Positions 1 to 7,431 of a stretch of 16,310 bases of DNA are shown one piece after another. The stretch's first letter is position 1, and the number at the start of each line of letters is the position of its first letter. The stretch is from Alphaproteobacteria bacterium UBA3439 (lineage in GTDB: Bacteria > Pseudomonadota > Alphaproteobacteria > Puniceispirillales > Puniceispirillaceae), in contig DFSK01000074.1 in NCBI GenBank assembly GCA_002378605.1, positions 15,652-31,961 on the forward strand. Direction: 5' to 3'. A program made the position numbers and the translations under genes. The notes beneath the pieces were generated by a model. The model did no database searches. It saw nothing but the letters and a program-made list of their open reading frames with translations, and was not told the origin of the DNA.

Positions 1-138
1 ACAATTACTGACCGTGACTTCACCGTTGCGACCATCGCCTCACCTGGCGGCGGCGTGAAGAATGAAGATGACGAAGATGGTGAAGCTGGTGAAGGCGAAG
101 CCGCCGATGCCGCAGAAGACAAAGCATCTGACGACTAG
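1..138 (+). CDS. rplY: 50S ribosomal protein L25 (TL5/CTC type), 3' end only
   Basis: An open frame enters from the left edge and stops at TAG (136-138), giving the last 45 residues of a protein. The segment ITDRDFTVATIASP matches the end of the C-terminal beta domain of long L25 (TL5/CTC) proteins, which bind 5S rRNA in the large subunit. It is followed by a highly acidic low-complexity tail (GVKNEDDEDGEAGEGEAA, ending DD), common in alphaproteobacterial L25. The gene lies 32 bases before pth, and rplY-pth-ychF is a common order in this class, which supports the call. The N-terminal 5S-binding domain is outside the window. The next few bases can fold into a tiny AGGC-tttt-GCCT hairpin, too weak to be a convincing terminator, so read-through into pth is likely. 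Confidence 0.85.
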   Translation, partial: TITDRDFTVATIASPGGGVKNEDDEDGEAGEGEAADAAEDKASDD

Positions 139-170
139 GCTTTTGCCTATCCAACCCGAACGGGACAATC

Positions 171-806
171 ATGCGTCTATTTGCAGGACTGGGAAACCCC
201 GGATCAAACTATGCCTTGAACCGGCACAATGTCGGTTTTTTGGCTGTTGATCGTCTTGCCGACCGGCATGGATGTTCGCCGTGGAAAAAAAAGGGGCCAT
301 CGCTGATTAGTGATGGCCGCATCGGGTCAGAAAAAATCATCCTTGTGAAACCGCAAAGCTTTATGAATAAATCGGGCCTACCAATTGCCGAAATTGCGCG
401 GTTCCACAAGATTGATACTAATGATATTTTTGTGTTCCATGACGAGCTTGATCTTGCAGCGGGAAAGCTGCGCGTCAAAACCGGCGGCGGTCATGGCGGT
501 CATAACGGCCTTCGTGATATCGACCGCCATATGGGTAGTGATTATTGGCGCGTCAGAATTGGCATTGGTCGCCCACCGCATGAGGCGATGGATGTCAAAT
601 CATGGGTTTTAGCTGATTTCGGCCGTGACGAACAAACTGGCTGGCTGGCAACGCTTTTGGATGCAATGGCGGATGAAGCTGACCGCCTTGTTGTGCATGA
701 TGATGGCGGCTTTATGAGCCGTGTTTCCTATCTTGCACCGGCACCACAGCCAAAAATTGACAACGGGAAAGACAGCCCCGCTAGCGCCGCATCAAAACCA
801 AATTAA
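171..806 (+). CDS. pth: Peptidyl-tRNA hydrolase
   Basis: This 211-residue cytoplasmic enzyme cleaves the ester bond between peptide and tRNA in peptidyl-tRNAs dropped from ribosomes, recycling tRNA. All bacterial Pth signatures are present: GLGNPG (6-11), the NRHN motif with the catalytic His at 19, KPQSFMNKSG (60-69) with the substrate-binding Asn 66, HDELD (90-94) with the His-activating Asp 91, and GGGHGGHNGLRDI (105-117) with Asn 112. These correspond to E. coli N10, H20, N68, D93 and N114. The protein is slightly longer than the usual ~190-195 residues because of a polar Pro/Ser/Ala tail after about residue 190. ATG at 171 is the natural start because GLGNPG begins five residues later. 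It sits between rplY and ychF with gaps of 32 and 22 bases, probably in one operon. Confidence 0.97.
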   Translation: MRLFAGLGNPGSNYALNRHNVGFLAVDRLADRHGCSPWKKKGPSLISDGRIGSEKIILVKPQSFMNKSGLPIAEIARFHKIDTNDIFVFHDELDLAAGKLRVKTGGGHGGHNGLRDIDRHMGSDYWRVRIGIGRPPHEAMDVKSWVLADFGRDEQTGWLATLLDAMADEADRLVVHDDGGFMSRVSYLAPAPQPKIDNGKDSPASAASKPN

Positions 807-828
807 CCAAAGACAGGATTTACCGGAT

Positions 829-1929
829 ATGGGATTTAATTGTGGCATTGTTGGCCTGCCAAATGTAGGAAAATCAACCCTGTTCAACGCTTTGACCCAA
901 ACAGCGGCGGCCGAGGCGGCCAATTATCCGTTCTGTACAATCGAGCCAAATACTGGACGTGTTGCGGTGCCAGATATCCGGCTTAGCGCGTTGGCTGCAC
1001 TTGCAGATTCAAAAACCATCATTCCAACCTATCTGGAATTTGTTGATATTGCTGGCCTTGTTCGTGGCGCATCCAAAGGCGAAGGGCTTGGCAATCAGTT
1101 TCTTGGCAATATCCGCGAAGTCGATGCGATTGCCCATGTATTGCGCTGTTTCGAAGATGGCGAAATCACGCATGTTGATGGTGATGTTGATCCGGTTCGT
1201 GATGCTGCGACTGTTGAAACCGAATTGATGCTTGCCGATATTGACTCGCTTGAGCGCCGGATGACCGCGCTGGTGAAAAAATCACGCGGTGGTGACAAGG
1301 AGTCAAAGGCCGATCTAGCCATTATGGAAAAGGTCTTTGCCCATCTGTCAGATGGACAGCCTGCCCGCAGCACACCCGGCCTGACCGACGACGAGGCGGC
1401 CCGCCTTCCCCAATTACAGCTATTGACCGCAAAGCCGGTTCTTTATGTCTGTAACGTTGCCGAAAGCGATGCCGCAACCGGTAATGCCTATTGCCAGCTT
1501 GTCGCCGATAAGGCCGCCGCAGAAGGCGCTGCCTATGTGATTGTCTCGGCCGCGATTGAGTCAGAAATCGCCCAGCTTGACGAGACTGACAAAACCGAAT
1601 TTTTGGGTGAGCTTGGGCTTGAAGAAGCCGGATTGGCGCGGCTTATTCGCGCTGGTTACAGCTTGCTTGATCTTTTGACCTTTTTCACCGTTGGCCCGAA
1701 AGAGGCACGCGCATGGACAGTTGCCAAAGGCGCAAGCGCACCGCAAGCAGCAGGCGCAATCCATACTGATTTCCAACGTGGATTTATTCGGGCCGAAACC
1801 ATCGCCTATGCCGATTATCTGGCATGCAAGGGCGAAAATGGCGCCAAGGAAGCTGGCAAATTACGCATCGAGGGAAGCGACTATAAAGTCGTTGATGGCG
1901 ATGTGTTCCATTTCCGCTTTAACGTCTAG
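829..1929 (+). CDS. ychF: Redox-regulated ATPase / GTPase-like YchF (Ola1 family)
   Basis: This 366-residue P-loop protein of the Obg-related YchF/Ola1 family associates with ribosomes and prefers ATP over GTP. The P-loop is GLPNVGKST (9-17), the switch/G3 motif is DIAGLVRGASKGEGLGNQF (73-91), and the base-recognition motif is NVAE (209-212) in place of NKxD, the hallmark of ATP preference. A TGS domain covers about residues 283-366. I chose ATG 829 although the frame stays open to 721: MGFNCGIVGLPNVGKST is the family N-terminus, the extra upstream codons overlap the end of pth, and the resulting length matches the family (about 363-366). An AGGAT stretch lies upstream as a modest ribosome-binding site. 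The gap to pth is only 22 bases, so the two are likely co-transcribed. Confidence 0.97.
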   Translation: MGFNCGIVGLPNVGKSTLFNALTQTAAAEAANYPFCTIEPNTGRVAVPDIRLSALAALADSKTIIPTYLEFVDIAGLVRGASKGEGLGNQFLGNIREVDAIAHVLRCFEDGEITHVDGDVDPVRDAATVETELMLADIDSLERRMTALVKKSRGGDKESKADLAIMEKVFAHLSDGQPARSTPGLTDDEAARLPQLQLLTAKPVLYVCNVAESDAATGNAYCQLVADKAAAEGAAYVIVSAAIESEIAQLDETDKTEFLGELGLEEAGLARLIRAGYSLLDLLTFFTVGPKEARAWTVAKGASAPQAAGAIHTDFQRGFIRAETIAYADYLACKGENGAKEAGKLRIEGSDYKVVDGDVFHFRFNV

Positions 1930-1936
1930 ACCGCCC

Positions 1937-1967
1937 GTTTAACTGCCCGTTTAGCCGCCAGTTAAAC
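1937..1967 (+). terminator. Candidate hairpin at the end of the rplY-pth-ychF transcript
   Basis: GTTTAACTG (1937-1945) and CAGTTAAAC (1959-1967) form a perfect 9-bp stem with a 13-base loop, starting eight bases after the ychF stop. No uridine tract follows on the plus strand, so it is not a canonical intrinsic terminator. It could act as a 3'-end stabilising stem-loop or a Rho-assisted stop. The pairing is certain; the role is inferred. Confidence 0.4.
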
Positions 1968-1994
1968 CTGCTGCTGGGCCGCAAGCTAGCGTCC

Positions 1995-2062
1995 GCCGCC
2001 AATAGGATATTCATAGATATCCGCTTGACCTTTGCGGCCAGGCGCGCCTGACTATTGGCGGC
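1995..2062. repeat. Nested inverted-repeat structure, cloverleaf-like
   Basis: The outer arms GCCGCCAATAG (1995-2005) and CTATTGGCGGC (2052-2062) are an 11-bp perfect inverted repeat. Inside lie GGATAT-tcatag-ATATCC (2005-2022; its first base overlaps the end of the outer arm) and a perfect 12-bp palindrome CAGGCGCGCCTG (2039-2050). Folded as RNA or extruded as DNA this gives a closing stem with two inner arms. It does not resemble a tRNA: there is no T-loop GTTCRA and no anticodon arm of proper length. Confidence 0.55.
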
Positions 2063-2117
2063 TTTGTCCCAAAATCTAAAAACCGCGCCCCAAATAATGC
2101 GCCTCTAAAAATGGGCA

Positions 2118-2145
2118 AGAAAAAACCCCGCCACAAGGACGGGGT
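2118..2145 (-). terminator. Rho-independent terminator of petABC
   Basis: Read on the minus strand, ACCCCG and CGGGGT arms (2140-2145 and 2125-2130) flank a 9-base loop. They are followed by a run of T residues (complement of the A-rich 2118-2125). It lies about 25 bases after the petC stop at 2170, in the right orientation to end the petABC transcript. Confidence 0.87.
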
Positions 2146-2169
2146 GATCTCTTATCAATATCGTGTCGC

Positions 2170-2925
2170 TTAATGCACGTCAGCCCATACGCGGCGTTTC
2201 GCCATATATGATACCACCACAAAGATTCCAAGGAAGAACACCGCAGCAACACCAATGCGCTTTCGGACTTCCATCTTTGGTTCGGCAGCCCACATCAAGA
2301 ACTGCACCAGATCACTGGAAATACCTTCAACCGAATTATCGGCATCACCAAGATAGGTTACATCCTCACCATAGAGTGGCTGTGGCATCGCAATCAGATG
2401 ACCTGGATAAGCCGCGTTATAATACATCCCCTCTGGCACTGTGGTGCCCTCAGGTGCGTCTTTATAACCGGCAAGAAGGCTGAACAGATAATCTGGGCCA
2501 TTGCCACGCGCCTTGGCAATCAATGACAAATCGGGTGGCAAGGCACCATTATTGCTTGCACGGGCGGCATTGTCATTGGCATAGGGTGATGGAATACGGT
2601 CGGCAGCAATACCGGGGCGCATAAACATCTCGCCATCGTCATTCGGGCCATCTTGCACTTCATATTCGGCGGCAATAGCCTTGATCTCGTCACTGTTATA
2701 ACCAAGATCAGAGAAATTGCGGAATGCAATAAGCTTCATGCCATGACAGCCGGCGCAGACTTCACGATAGGCCTGAAATCCACGCTGCATGGCGGCTTTG
2801 TCAAATGTACCGAACGGGCCAGAAAAGCTCCAGTCGCGTTTTTGCAATTCAACATCGCCACCAGCTGCCATCGCGGGGCCTGCCAAAGTCATGGCAAACA
2901 GTGCTACAAAAAGACGTTTCAACAT
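2170..2925 (-). CDS. petC: Cytochrome c1 (ubiquinol-cytochrome c reductase)
   Basis: This 251-residue haem c subunit of the cytochrome bc1 complex passes electrons from the Rieske centre to soluble cytochrome c on the periplasmic side. A signal peptide covers about residues 1-21 ([20 protein letters not shown]). The covalent haem motif CAGCH is at 57-61. The probable axial methionine is Met 180 in HLIAMPQPL. A single C-terminal anchor runs from about 224 to 242 before a short basic tail. I place the start at ATG 2925 although the frame is open further upstream: it begins exactly at the signal peptide, and its first base is shared with the last base of the petB stop (TAATG), a sign of translational coupling. 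A terminator follows the gene. Length and motifs are normal for alphaproteobacteria. Confidence 0.96.
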   Translation of the reverse strand: MLKRLFVALFAMTLAGPAMAAGGDVELQKRDWSFSGPFGTFDKAAMQRGFQAYREVCAGCHGMKLIAFRNFSDLGYNSDEIKAIAAEYEVQDGPNDDGEMFMRPGIAADRIPSPYANDNAARASNNGALPPDLSLIAKARGNGPDYLFSLLAGYKDAPEGTTVPEGMYYNAAYPGHLIAMPQPLYGEDVTYLGDADNSVEGISSDLVQFLMWAAEPKMEVRKRIGVAAVFFLGIFVVVSYMAKRRVWADVH

Positions 2926-4151
2926 TATGCTGACCTCCCCGATGATCCAAGCACCGGTTCCGAAATGGATTTTGGCAAAGGTTTCGTTGTTTCGAACATG
3001 CTCAACAACGGCAGGATGGCAAGGAAATGCAGGAAGTACCATGCCGTCGCGACGCGCGACAATATGACGTAAATTCCTTCAGCTGGCTTGCCGCCAAGAT
3101 AACCAAGTGCGATGGCATTGACGAAGAACAGCCAAAAGAAGATACGGAACAAAGGCCGGAACCGTGCCGAGCGAACAGGTGATCTATCAAGCCAAGGCAG
3201 GATAAACAGAACGGCAATCGCGCCAAACATCAACAACACACCGCCAAGCTTGTCAGGCACCGCCCGCAAGATCGCATAGAACGGCAAGAAGTACCATTCA
3301 GGAACGATATGTGCCGGCGTCTGCATCGCATTTGCCGGAATATAGTTATCGGGATGACCCATTGCATTCGGAAAGAAGAACACAGCCATCGCCAGCAAAA
3401 GCAAGAATATCGCAATGCCAAACACGTCTTTGATTGTGTAGTAAGGGTGAAATGAAATCGTGTCTTGCGGGCCTTTTGTGTCAATGCCGATTGGATTGTT
3501 CGAACCAAATCTGTGCAAAGCCACGATATGAAGGACAACAACACCGGCAATGATAAACGGCATCAGGTAATGCAGCGAAAAGAACCGGTTCAATGTTGCG
3601 TTATCAACCGAGAAGCCGCCCCACAACAAGGTAACGATGCTTTCACCAACATAAGGAATGGCCGAAAACAGGTTCGTGATGACCGTCGCGCCCCAGAAGC
3701 TCATTTGTCCCCAAGGTAGAACATAGCCCATGAAGGCAGTTGCCATCATAAGCAAGAAAATAACCACCCCCAGCATCCATAATAACTCGCGTGGCGCTTT
3801 ATAGGAGCCATAGTAAAGCCCCCTAAACATATGGAGGTAAACGACAATGAAGAAGAAGCTCGCCGTATTCATATGAATATAGCGGATCATCCATCCATGG
3901 TTCACATCGCGCATGATACGTTCGACTGAGTCAAATGCGTAATCAACATGAGCTGTATAGCTCATAGCAAGCACAATCCCTGTCACAATCATGATGGCCA
4001 GCGATAGCCCTGCAAGGCTGCCAAAATTCCACATATAATTGAGGTTTTTGGGCGTTGGATAATCATGCGCTGTATGATGCAACATTGAAAAAACAGGTAG
4101 CCGATGATCAATCCATCGTACGACCGGGCTTTTAAACTGGTTGGCAGACAT
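2925..4151 (-). CDS. petB: Cytochrome b subunit of the bc1 complex
   Basis: This 408-residue integral membrane subunit carries the Qo and Qi quinone sites and two b haems. The four haem-ligand histidines have the required 13-residue spacing: H93/H107 and H194/H208. The Qo-site PEWY motif is at 284-287, and the [16 protein letters not shown] segment (142-157) forms the cd1 region. About eight transmembrane helices are evident, so this is the full mitochondrial-type cytochrome b and not the split b6/subunit IV form. On the minus strand GAAGGTG precedes the ATG as a ribosome-binding site. The gene starts 39 bases after petA and its stop overlaps the petC start by one base, so petA-petB-petC form an operon. 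Confidence 0.98.
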   Translation of the reverse strand: MSANQFKSPVVRWIDHRLPVFSMLHHTAHDYPTPKNLNYMWNFGSLAGLSLAIMIVTGIVLAMSYTAHVDYAFDSVERIMRDVNHGWMIRYIHMNTASFFFIVVYLHMFRGLYYGSYKAPRELLWMLGVVIFLLMMATAFMGYVLPWGQMSFWGATVITNLFSAIPYVGESIVTLLWGGFSVDNATLNRFFSLHYLMPFIIAGVVVLHIVALHRFGSNNPIGIDTKGPQDTISFHPYYTIKDVFGIAIFLLLLAMAVFFFPNAMGHPDNYIPANAMQTPAHIVPEWYFLPFYAILRAVPDKLGGVLLMFGAIAVLFILPWLDRSPVRSARFRPLFRIFFWLFFVNAIALGYLGGKPAEGIYVILSRVATAWYFLHFLAILPLLSMFETTKPLPKSISEPVLGSSGRSA

Positions 4152-4190
4152 CGTTTTGCACCTTCGATTTTGAGTGGTTTGATAAATTAT

Positions 4191-4751
4191 TTAGCCGATA
4201 CGGACAACCGAGTCGGACAGGAAACTATAAGGCGGAACTTCTAGATTTGTCGGTGCAGGCCCTTTGCGGATCCGGCCTGACGTATCGTAATGTGATCCAT
4301 GACATGGGCAGAACCAACCGTCATAATCGCCCCGCACTTCGCCAGTTTTCTGACCAAGCGGAACGCAGCCAAGATGCGTACAAACCCCAACGAGAACCAG
4401 ATATTCAGGCTTTTCAGCACGCGCCGTATCAATTTGTGGGTCACGCAAATCATCTAAATTGGTGGCATTTGCACGGGCAATTTCATCGGCGGTACGATGC
4501 CGGATAAAGACCGGCTTGCCGCGCCATTTCACAGTGATCGACTGGCCAACAGCAATTTTCGAAATATCAACTTCGATATTGGCAAGGGCCAAAGTATCAG
4601 CAGCTGGGTTCAGCTGATCAATCAGTGGCCACGCAACCGCAGCAGCGCCAAGGCCTGCCATCGCATAGGTCGCCACAACAATAAAATCGCGACGTCCCGG
4701 TTCTTGAACATCACCTTTAGCGGGGTTTTTGTTTTTATCCGAATTAGCCAT
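4191..4751 (-). CDS. petA: Rieske iron-sulfur subunit of the bc1 complex
   Basis: This 186-residue [2Fe-2S] protein oxidises quinol at the Qo site and reduces cytochrome c1. An N-terminal twin-arginine segment ([15 protein letters not shown], 19-33) is followed by the single membrane anchor, which is retained as is usual for this family. The cluster motifs are CTHLGC (124-129) and CPCHGSHYD (148-156). By homology the ligands are C124, H126, C148 and H151, with a C129-C150 disulfide. I chose ATG 4751, although an in-frame extension exists to 4826, because AGAGGA lies just upstream and the protein then has the normal Rieske length. It is the first gene of petABC, with a 208-base gap back to hemF. 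Confidence 0.96.
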   Translation of the reverse strand: MANSDKNKNPAKGDVQEPGRRDFIVVATYAMAGLGAAAVAWPLIDQLNPAADTLALANIEVDISKIAVGQSITVKWRGKPVFIRHRTADEIARANATNLDDLRDPQIDTARAEKPEYLVLVGVCTHLGCVPLGQKTGEVRGDYDGWFCPCHGSHYDTSGRIRKGPAPTNLEVPPYSFLSDSVVRIG

Positions 4752-4959
4752 CTTGTCCTCTTTAACGCTGTTTTCCGAACATGTTATTCGACATGTATAC
4801 AGGTCGTTTCGATCTTGGCAGATCAAACATGCCGGCCGGCAAAATTTGTTGGTGATTTCCTAGCATGGTCACGCCCTATTTTCCTACCCTAATTTTGCAA
4901 GATTCGCGCAAAAATTTGCCGAAAATGAGCTGGTCTGATGATTCCAAACGCCAAAACCA
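4752..4959 (-). promoter_or_regulatory. hemF-petA intergenic region, likely petABC promoter region
   Basis: This 208-base gap separates hemF from petA on the same strand and is the natural place for the petABC promoter. ACATGT occurs twice, at 4779-4784 and 4791-4796, exactly 12 bases apart and 28-45 bases before the petA start. The first copy is part of the perfect palindrome AACATGTT (4778-4785). GCCGGCCGGC is also present. No convincing -35/-10 pair with standard spacing was found, so the promoter itself is inferred. No strong hemF terminator was seen either. Confidence 0.4.
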
Positions 4960-5826
4960 TCATGGCCAGCGCACTTCAGGCGGCAAACTCATCAAAATCG
5001 CTTCGATATTTCCACCGGTTTTCAAGCCGAATAACGTGCCACGGTCATAGAGTAAATTAAACTCGACATAACGGCCACGCCGCACCAGCTGGGCATGACG
5101 ATCCGCGTCCGTCCAGGGCAAATCCATGCGGCTTTTAACAATCTCGGCATAGCCATTTTTAAATGCGGTTCCAACATCACGGGTAAAGGCAAAATCCTTA
5201 GCCCAATCGCCGCTATTCAAATTATCATAGAAAATCCCACCAGCACCGCGCGGTTCGTCACGATGTGGCAAATAGAAATATTCATCACACCATTTTTTAT
5301 ATTTCGGGTAATAATCAGGATCATGGCTGTCACAGGCAGCTTTTAACGCCGCATGAAATTCAGCACCCGCCGCCGCATCCGGCAAAAGCGGAGTCAAATC
5401 ACCGCCGCCGCCAAACCAGTTTTTCGAGGTCGCAATAAACCGTGTATTCATATGGGCAGCAGGCACATGCGGATTGCGCATATGCGCCACCAATGAAATG
5501 CCGGATGCCCAGAAACGTCCATCATCTTCAGCGCCACTGATCTGGCCTTTAAAATCATCTGAAAATGTGCCAAAGACGGTTGAGATATTCACCCCGACCT
5601 TTTCAAAGACGCGGCCATGCATAAGGCTGATTTCACCGCCACCACCACCATCGCGCTGCCACTGTTTGCGCGCGAAACGGCCAGCCTGACCATCATCATC
5701 TCGGCCGGCATCCTCAATCGCTTCAAAAACCGCGCAAATCTCGTCGCGAAGCGTTCGAAACCAGTCGCTTGCGTCAGTCTTTCTTTGCGCAATTGATGGC
5801 ATGGTTTGGCTTGCTGCTGCGGCCAT
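4960..5826 (-). CDS. hemF: Coproporphyrinogen III oxidase, oxygen-dependent
   Basis: This 288-residue cytosolic enzyme converts coproporphyrinogen III to protoporphyrinogen IX using O2, a late step in haem synthesis. The family signatures [13 protein letters not shown] (118-130) and [10 protein letters not shown] (137-146) are intact, as are [13 protein letters not shown] and the C-terminal [14 protein letters not shown] segment. Length is normal. A GTG at 5838 directly abuts the cca stop, but I prefer ATG 5826, which has AGGTGAAGG immediately upstream. The gap to the upstream cca gene is 12 bases, so the two are probably co-transcribed. Its place ahead of petABC fits a supply of haem for cytochromes b and c1, though the 208-base gap suggests petABC has its own promoter as well. 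Using the O2-dependent form implies an aerobic lifestyle. Confidence 0.97.
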   Translation of the reverse strand: MAAAASQTMPSIAQRKTDASDWFRTLRDEICAVFEAIEDAGRDDDGQAGRFARKQWQRDGGGGGEISLMHGRVFEKVGVNISTVFGTFSDDFKGQISGAEDDGRFWASGISLVAHMRNPHVPAAHMNTRFIATSKNWFGGGGDLTPLLPDAAAGAEFHAALKAACDSHDPDYYPKYKKWCDEYFYLPHRDEPRGAGGIFYDNLNSGDWAKDFAFTRDVGTAFKNGYAEIVKSRMDLPWTDADRHAQLVRRGRYVEFNLLYDRGTLFGLKTGGNIEAILMSLPPEVRWP

Positions 5827-5838
5827 GATTACCTTCAC

Positions 5839-7074
5839 CTAATTTCCAAAAAGCCATTCCAGTAACGCCACTTTTCCGAGCGTGAAATTTGACGTTACCC
5901 ACCGGCGTTCGGCGTCTTTTAACATCTGGCCCAGACCTGGGCCATTGTCAACGCCATGCGACAATAAGTCTGCCCCACAGATCGGGTTTCGTGGCGGCGC
6001 CCATAAGGTCAGTTCGGCAAGGCGTGACGCATCTAGCGCATGGCCATTACGCCATGATTGCACGGCAAAAAGCAGCGCCGCCATATCGCCAAGATAATAG
6101 GCAGATTGCCGCCATCTTGCGCCGCTTAACATCGTCATATCTTCAGTGCCAAGCCCCAGATCAAGCCGTGTCAGACAGCGTTCTTCAGCGCGGCTTAGCC
6201 GCAACCGCTTTGCCAAAAGCGCCGCTGATCCAGACGGCATGGCCACAGCAAGATTTACCAGCCATGCAAGATCAATATTCGCGCCAAGACCAGCAATCAT
6301 TGACCCAATTTCATCATCATTTGCCAGCCGCGACGGATCAAGCGATCGTCCAAGCGCGGCTTGGTCTATTTTGGTGTCTTGCATCAAGCCAATAACATCT
6401 TTTAGGCGGCCACCAACCATAATCTGCCGCATTTCATTGGCAATACGCTCGCCCGACAAGGCGGTACAAAGGCTGGCATGTTCGCGCAATGCCGTTTGTG
6501 CTTGCTGGTCAAGACCCGTTGCAGCAAAGCGCGGCAAAAACCGGCAATAGCGGATCATCCGCAATGCATCTTCTTGCACCCGCAAGCCAGCGTCCCCGGC
6601 AAAGCGCAACCGGCCAGCCTGTAAATCTGCCCTCCCATCAAGCGGATCAAAAATGCCGCCAGACGAATCAAGATAGATCGCATTTATGGTAAAATCGCGG
6701 CGCGCCGCATCACGCGCCCAATCTTGATCATGCGCGACAATAGCATGGCGCCCATCGGTTTCCAGATCGACACGCGTTTGAGTCAATTCGATTTGATCAT
6801 CATTGTCATAAAGCGTGATGGTTCCATGTTTCAGGCCGGTTTCAACAACGCGCATATCGCAGGCCAGCAAATGGCTTGCCACAGTTTCGATTGGCAAATT
6901 AACCGCCATATCAATATCGCCAACCGGATAACCGGCAAGCCAATCACGAACAGCCCCACCAACGATACGGGCCTCGCCACCAAGCGCACGAGCTTGGGCA
7001 AAAATCTGCATGACAAGCGACCGCTGCGCCCAAGCGGGCAAGCTGCCAACATCATGATCACTTTTGCTGTTCAA
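5839..7074 (-). CDS. cca: CCA tRNA nucleotidyltransferase / poly(A) polymerase family
   Basis: This 411-residue class II nucleotidyltransferase adds or repairs the 3' CCA end of tRNAs. Motifs in order: GGAVRDWL (39-46), the metal-binding DID (53-55), RRDFTINAIYLD (125-136) with DPLDG (143-147), EDALR (168-172) for nucleotide selection, and ERIANE (209-214). The C-terminal part is the variable tRNA-binding region. The best start is TTG at 7074. A stop codon lies only a few codons upstream in frame, no ATG or GTG occurs between, and the next ATG (residue 22) would remove the conserved Trp-containing helix. The start lies inside the end of the upstream small gene (17-base overlap), implying translational coupling. 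A class II enzyme can be a full CCA-adder or a poly(A) polymerase; the motifs favour the CCA-adding role. Confidence 0.93.
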   Translation of the reverse strand: MNSKSDHDVGSLPAWAQRSLVMQIFAQARALGGEARIVGGAVRDWLAGYPVGDIDMAVNLPIETVASHLLACDMRVVETGLKHGTITLYDNDDQIELTQTRVDLETDGRHAIVAHDQDWARDAARRDFTINAIYLDSSGGIFDPLDGRADLQAGRLRFAGDAGLRVQEDALRMIRYCRFLPRFAATGLDQQAQTALREHASLCTALSGERIANEMRQIMVGGRLKDVIGLMQDTKIDQAALGRSLDPSRLANDDEIGSMIAGLGANIDLAWLVNLAVAMPSGSAALLAKRLRLSRAEERCLTRLDLGLGTEDMTMLSGARWRQSAYYLGDMAALLFAVQSWRNGHALDASRLAELTLWAPPRNPICGADLLSHGVDNGPGLGQMLKDAERRWVTSNFTLGKVALLEWLFGN

Positions 7075-7333
7075 AGCCGCCCCCGGTCACTGTTCCATTT
7101 TCAATTTTGGCAGGAGAATAGGCCGCATTCGCCGGCGCGCTGTCTGATTCCAGCCACCATACGCCAAACGCAAACACCACTAACCCGACGAGTGCGCCCA
7201 AAATATAGTTATTATCGATCGCTTCAGGTGGCTTGCCGGTTTTGATGGCCTTTCGCATCTGCCAGCTTCGCACATATCCCATAACCAGAAATGCCGCACC
7301 AAGGGCGGACAAAATCACCAATATGGCTCGCAT
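7058..7333 (-). CDS. Small two-helix membrane protein, DUF6111-like
   Basis: A 91-residue protein with two hydrophobic helices (about 2-20 and 43-61), separated by a basic loop (RSWQMRKAIKTGK) and followed by a soluble tail with YSPAKIENGTVTGGGF. The size, two-helix layout, the Y-P-A-x-x-E/D-x-G tail motif and the position between a Nudix gene and cca recall the alphaproteobacterial DUF6111 family. That match is from memory and unverified. The tail overlaps the cca TTG start by 17 bases in another frame. The ATG at 7333 follows a short A-rich stretch without a strong ribosome-binding site. The function is unknown. The tight gene overlap implies co-expression with cca but need not mean a shared pathway. 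Confidence 0.75.
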   Translation of the reverse strand: MRAILVILSALGAAFLVMGYVRSWQMRKAIKTGKPPEAIDNNYILGALVGLVVFAFGVWWLESDSAPANAAYSPAKIENGTVTGGGFEQQK

Positions 7334-7365
7334 CTTTAATCCACTCCACTGTTGTTTATGTTTAG

Positions 7366-7387
7366 GGTCACCAATTTGGTGATCACC
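7366..7387. repeat. Overlapping palindromes between nudL and the DUF6111-like gene
   Basis: CACCAA-t-TTGGTG (7369-7381) and the perfect 10-bp palindrome GGTGATCACC (7378-7387) overlap in the 98-base gap, upstream of the minus-strand small gene. They are surrounded by an AT-rich stretch (tatctatatattgatttatatat). This could be an operator or promoter-proximal site; nothing in the sequence proves it. Confidence 0.35.
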
Positions 7388-7431
7388 TTATCTATATATT
7401 GATTTATATATGGGGTTCGCGTGCGGCAAGA

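Larger units (their letters stand above)
1930..2117. other. Intergenic region between convergent ychF and petC, rich in inverted repeats
   Basis: No convincing gene is present between the ychF stop and the petC terminator. The stretch holds a 9-bp perfect hairpin at 1937-1967 and a larger nested inverted-repeat structure at 1995-2062. It also has a 9-base direct repeat gcccgttta at 1933-1941 and 1945-1953. Such density suggests either a structured 3' UTR of the ychF message or a small dispersed repeat element. Confidence 0.6.

Noticed and set aside
721-828. An upstream extension of ychF by 36 codons.
   Set aside because: It overlaps the pth coding region, and MGFNCGIVGLPNVGKS is the normal N-terminus of the family.
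1995-2062. A tRNA gene, because of the cloverleaf-like nested stems.
   Set aside because: There is no T-loop consensus, the acceptor stem length is wrong, and no anticodon arm of standard size is present.
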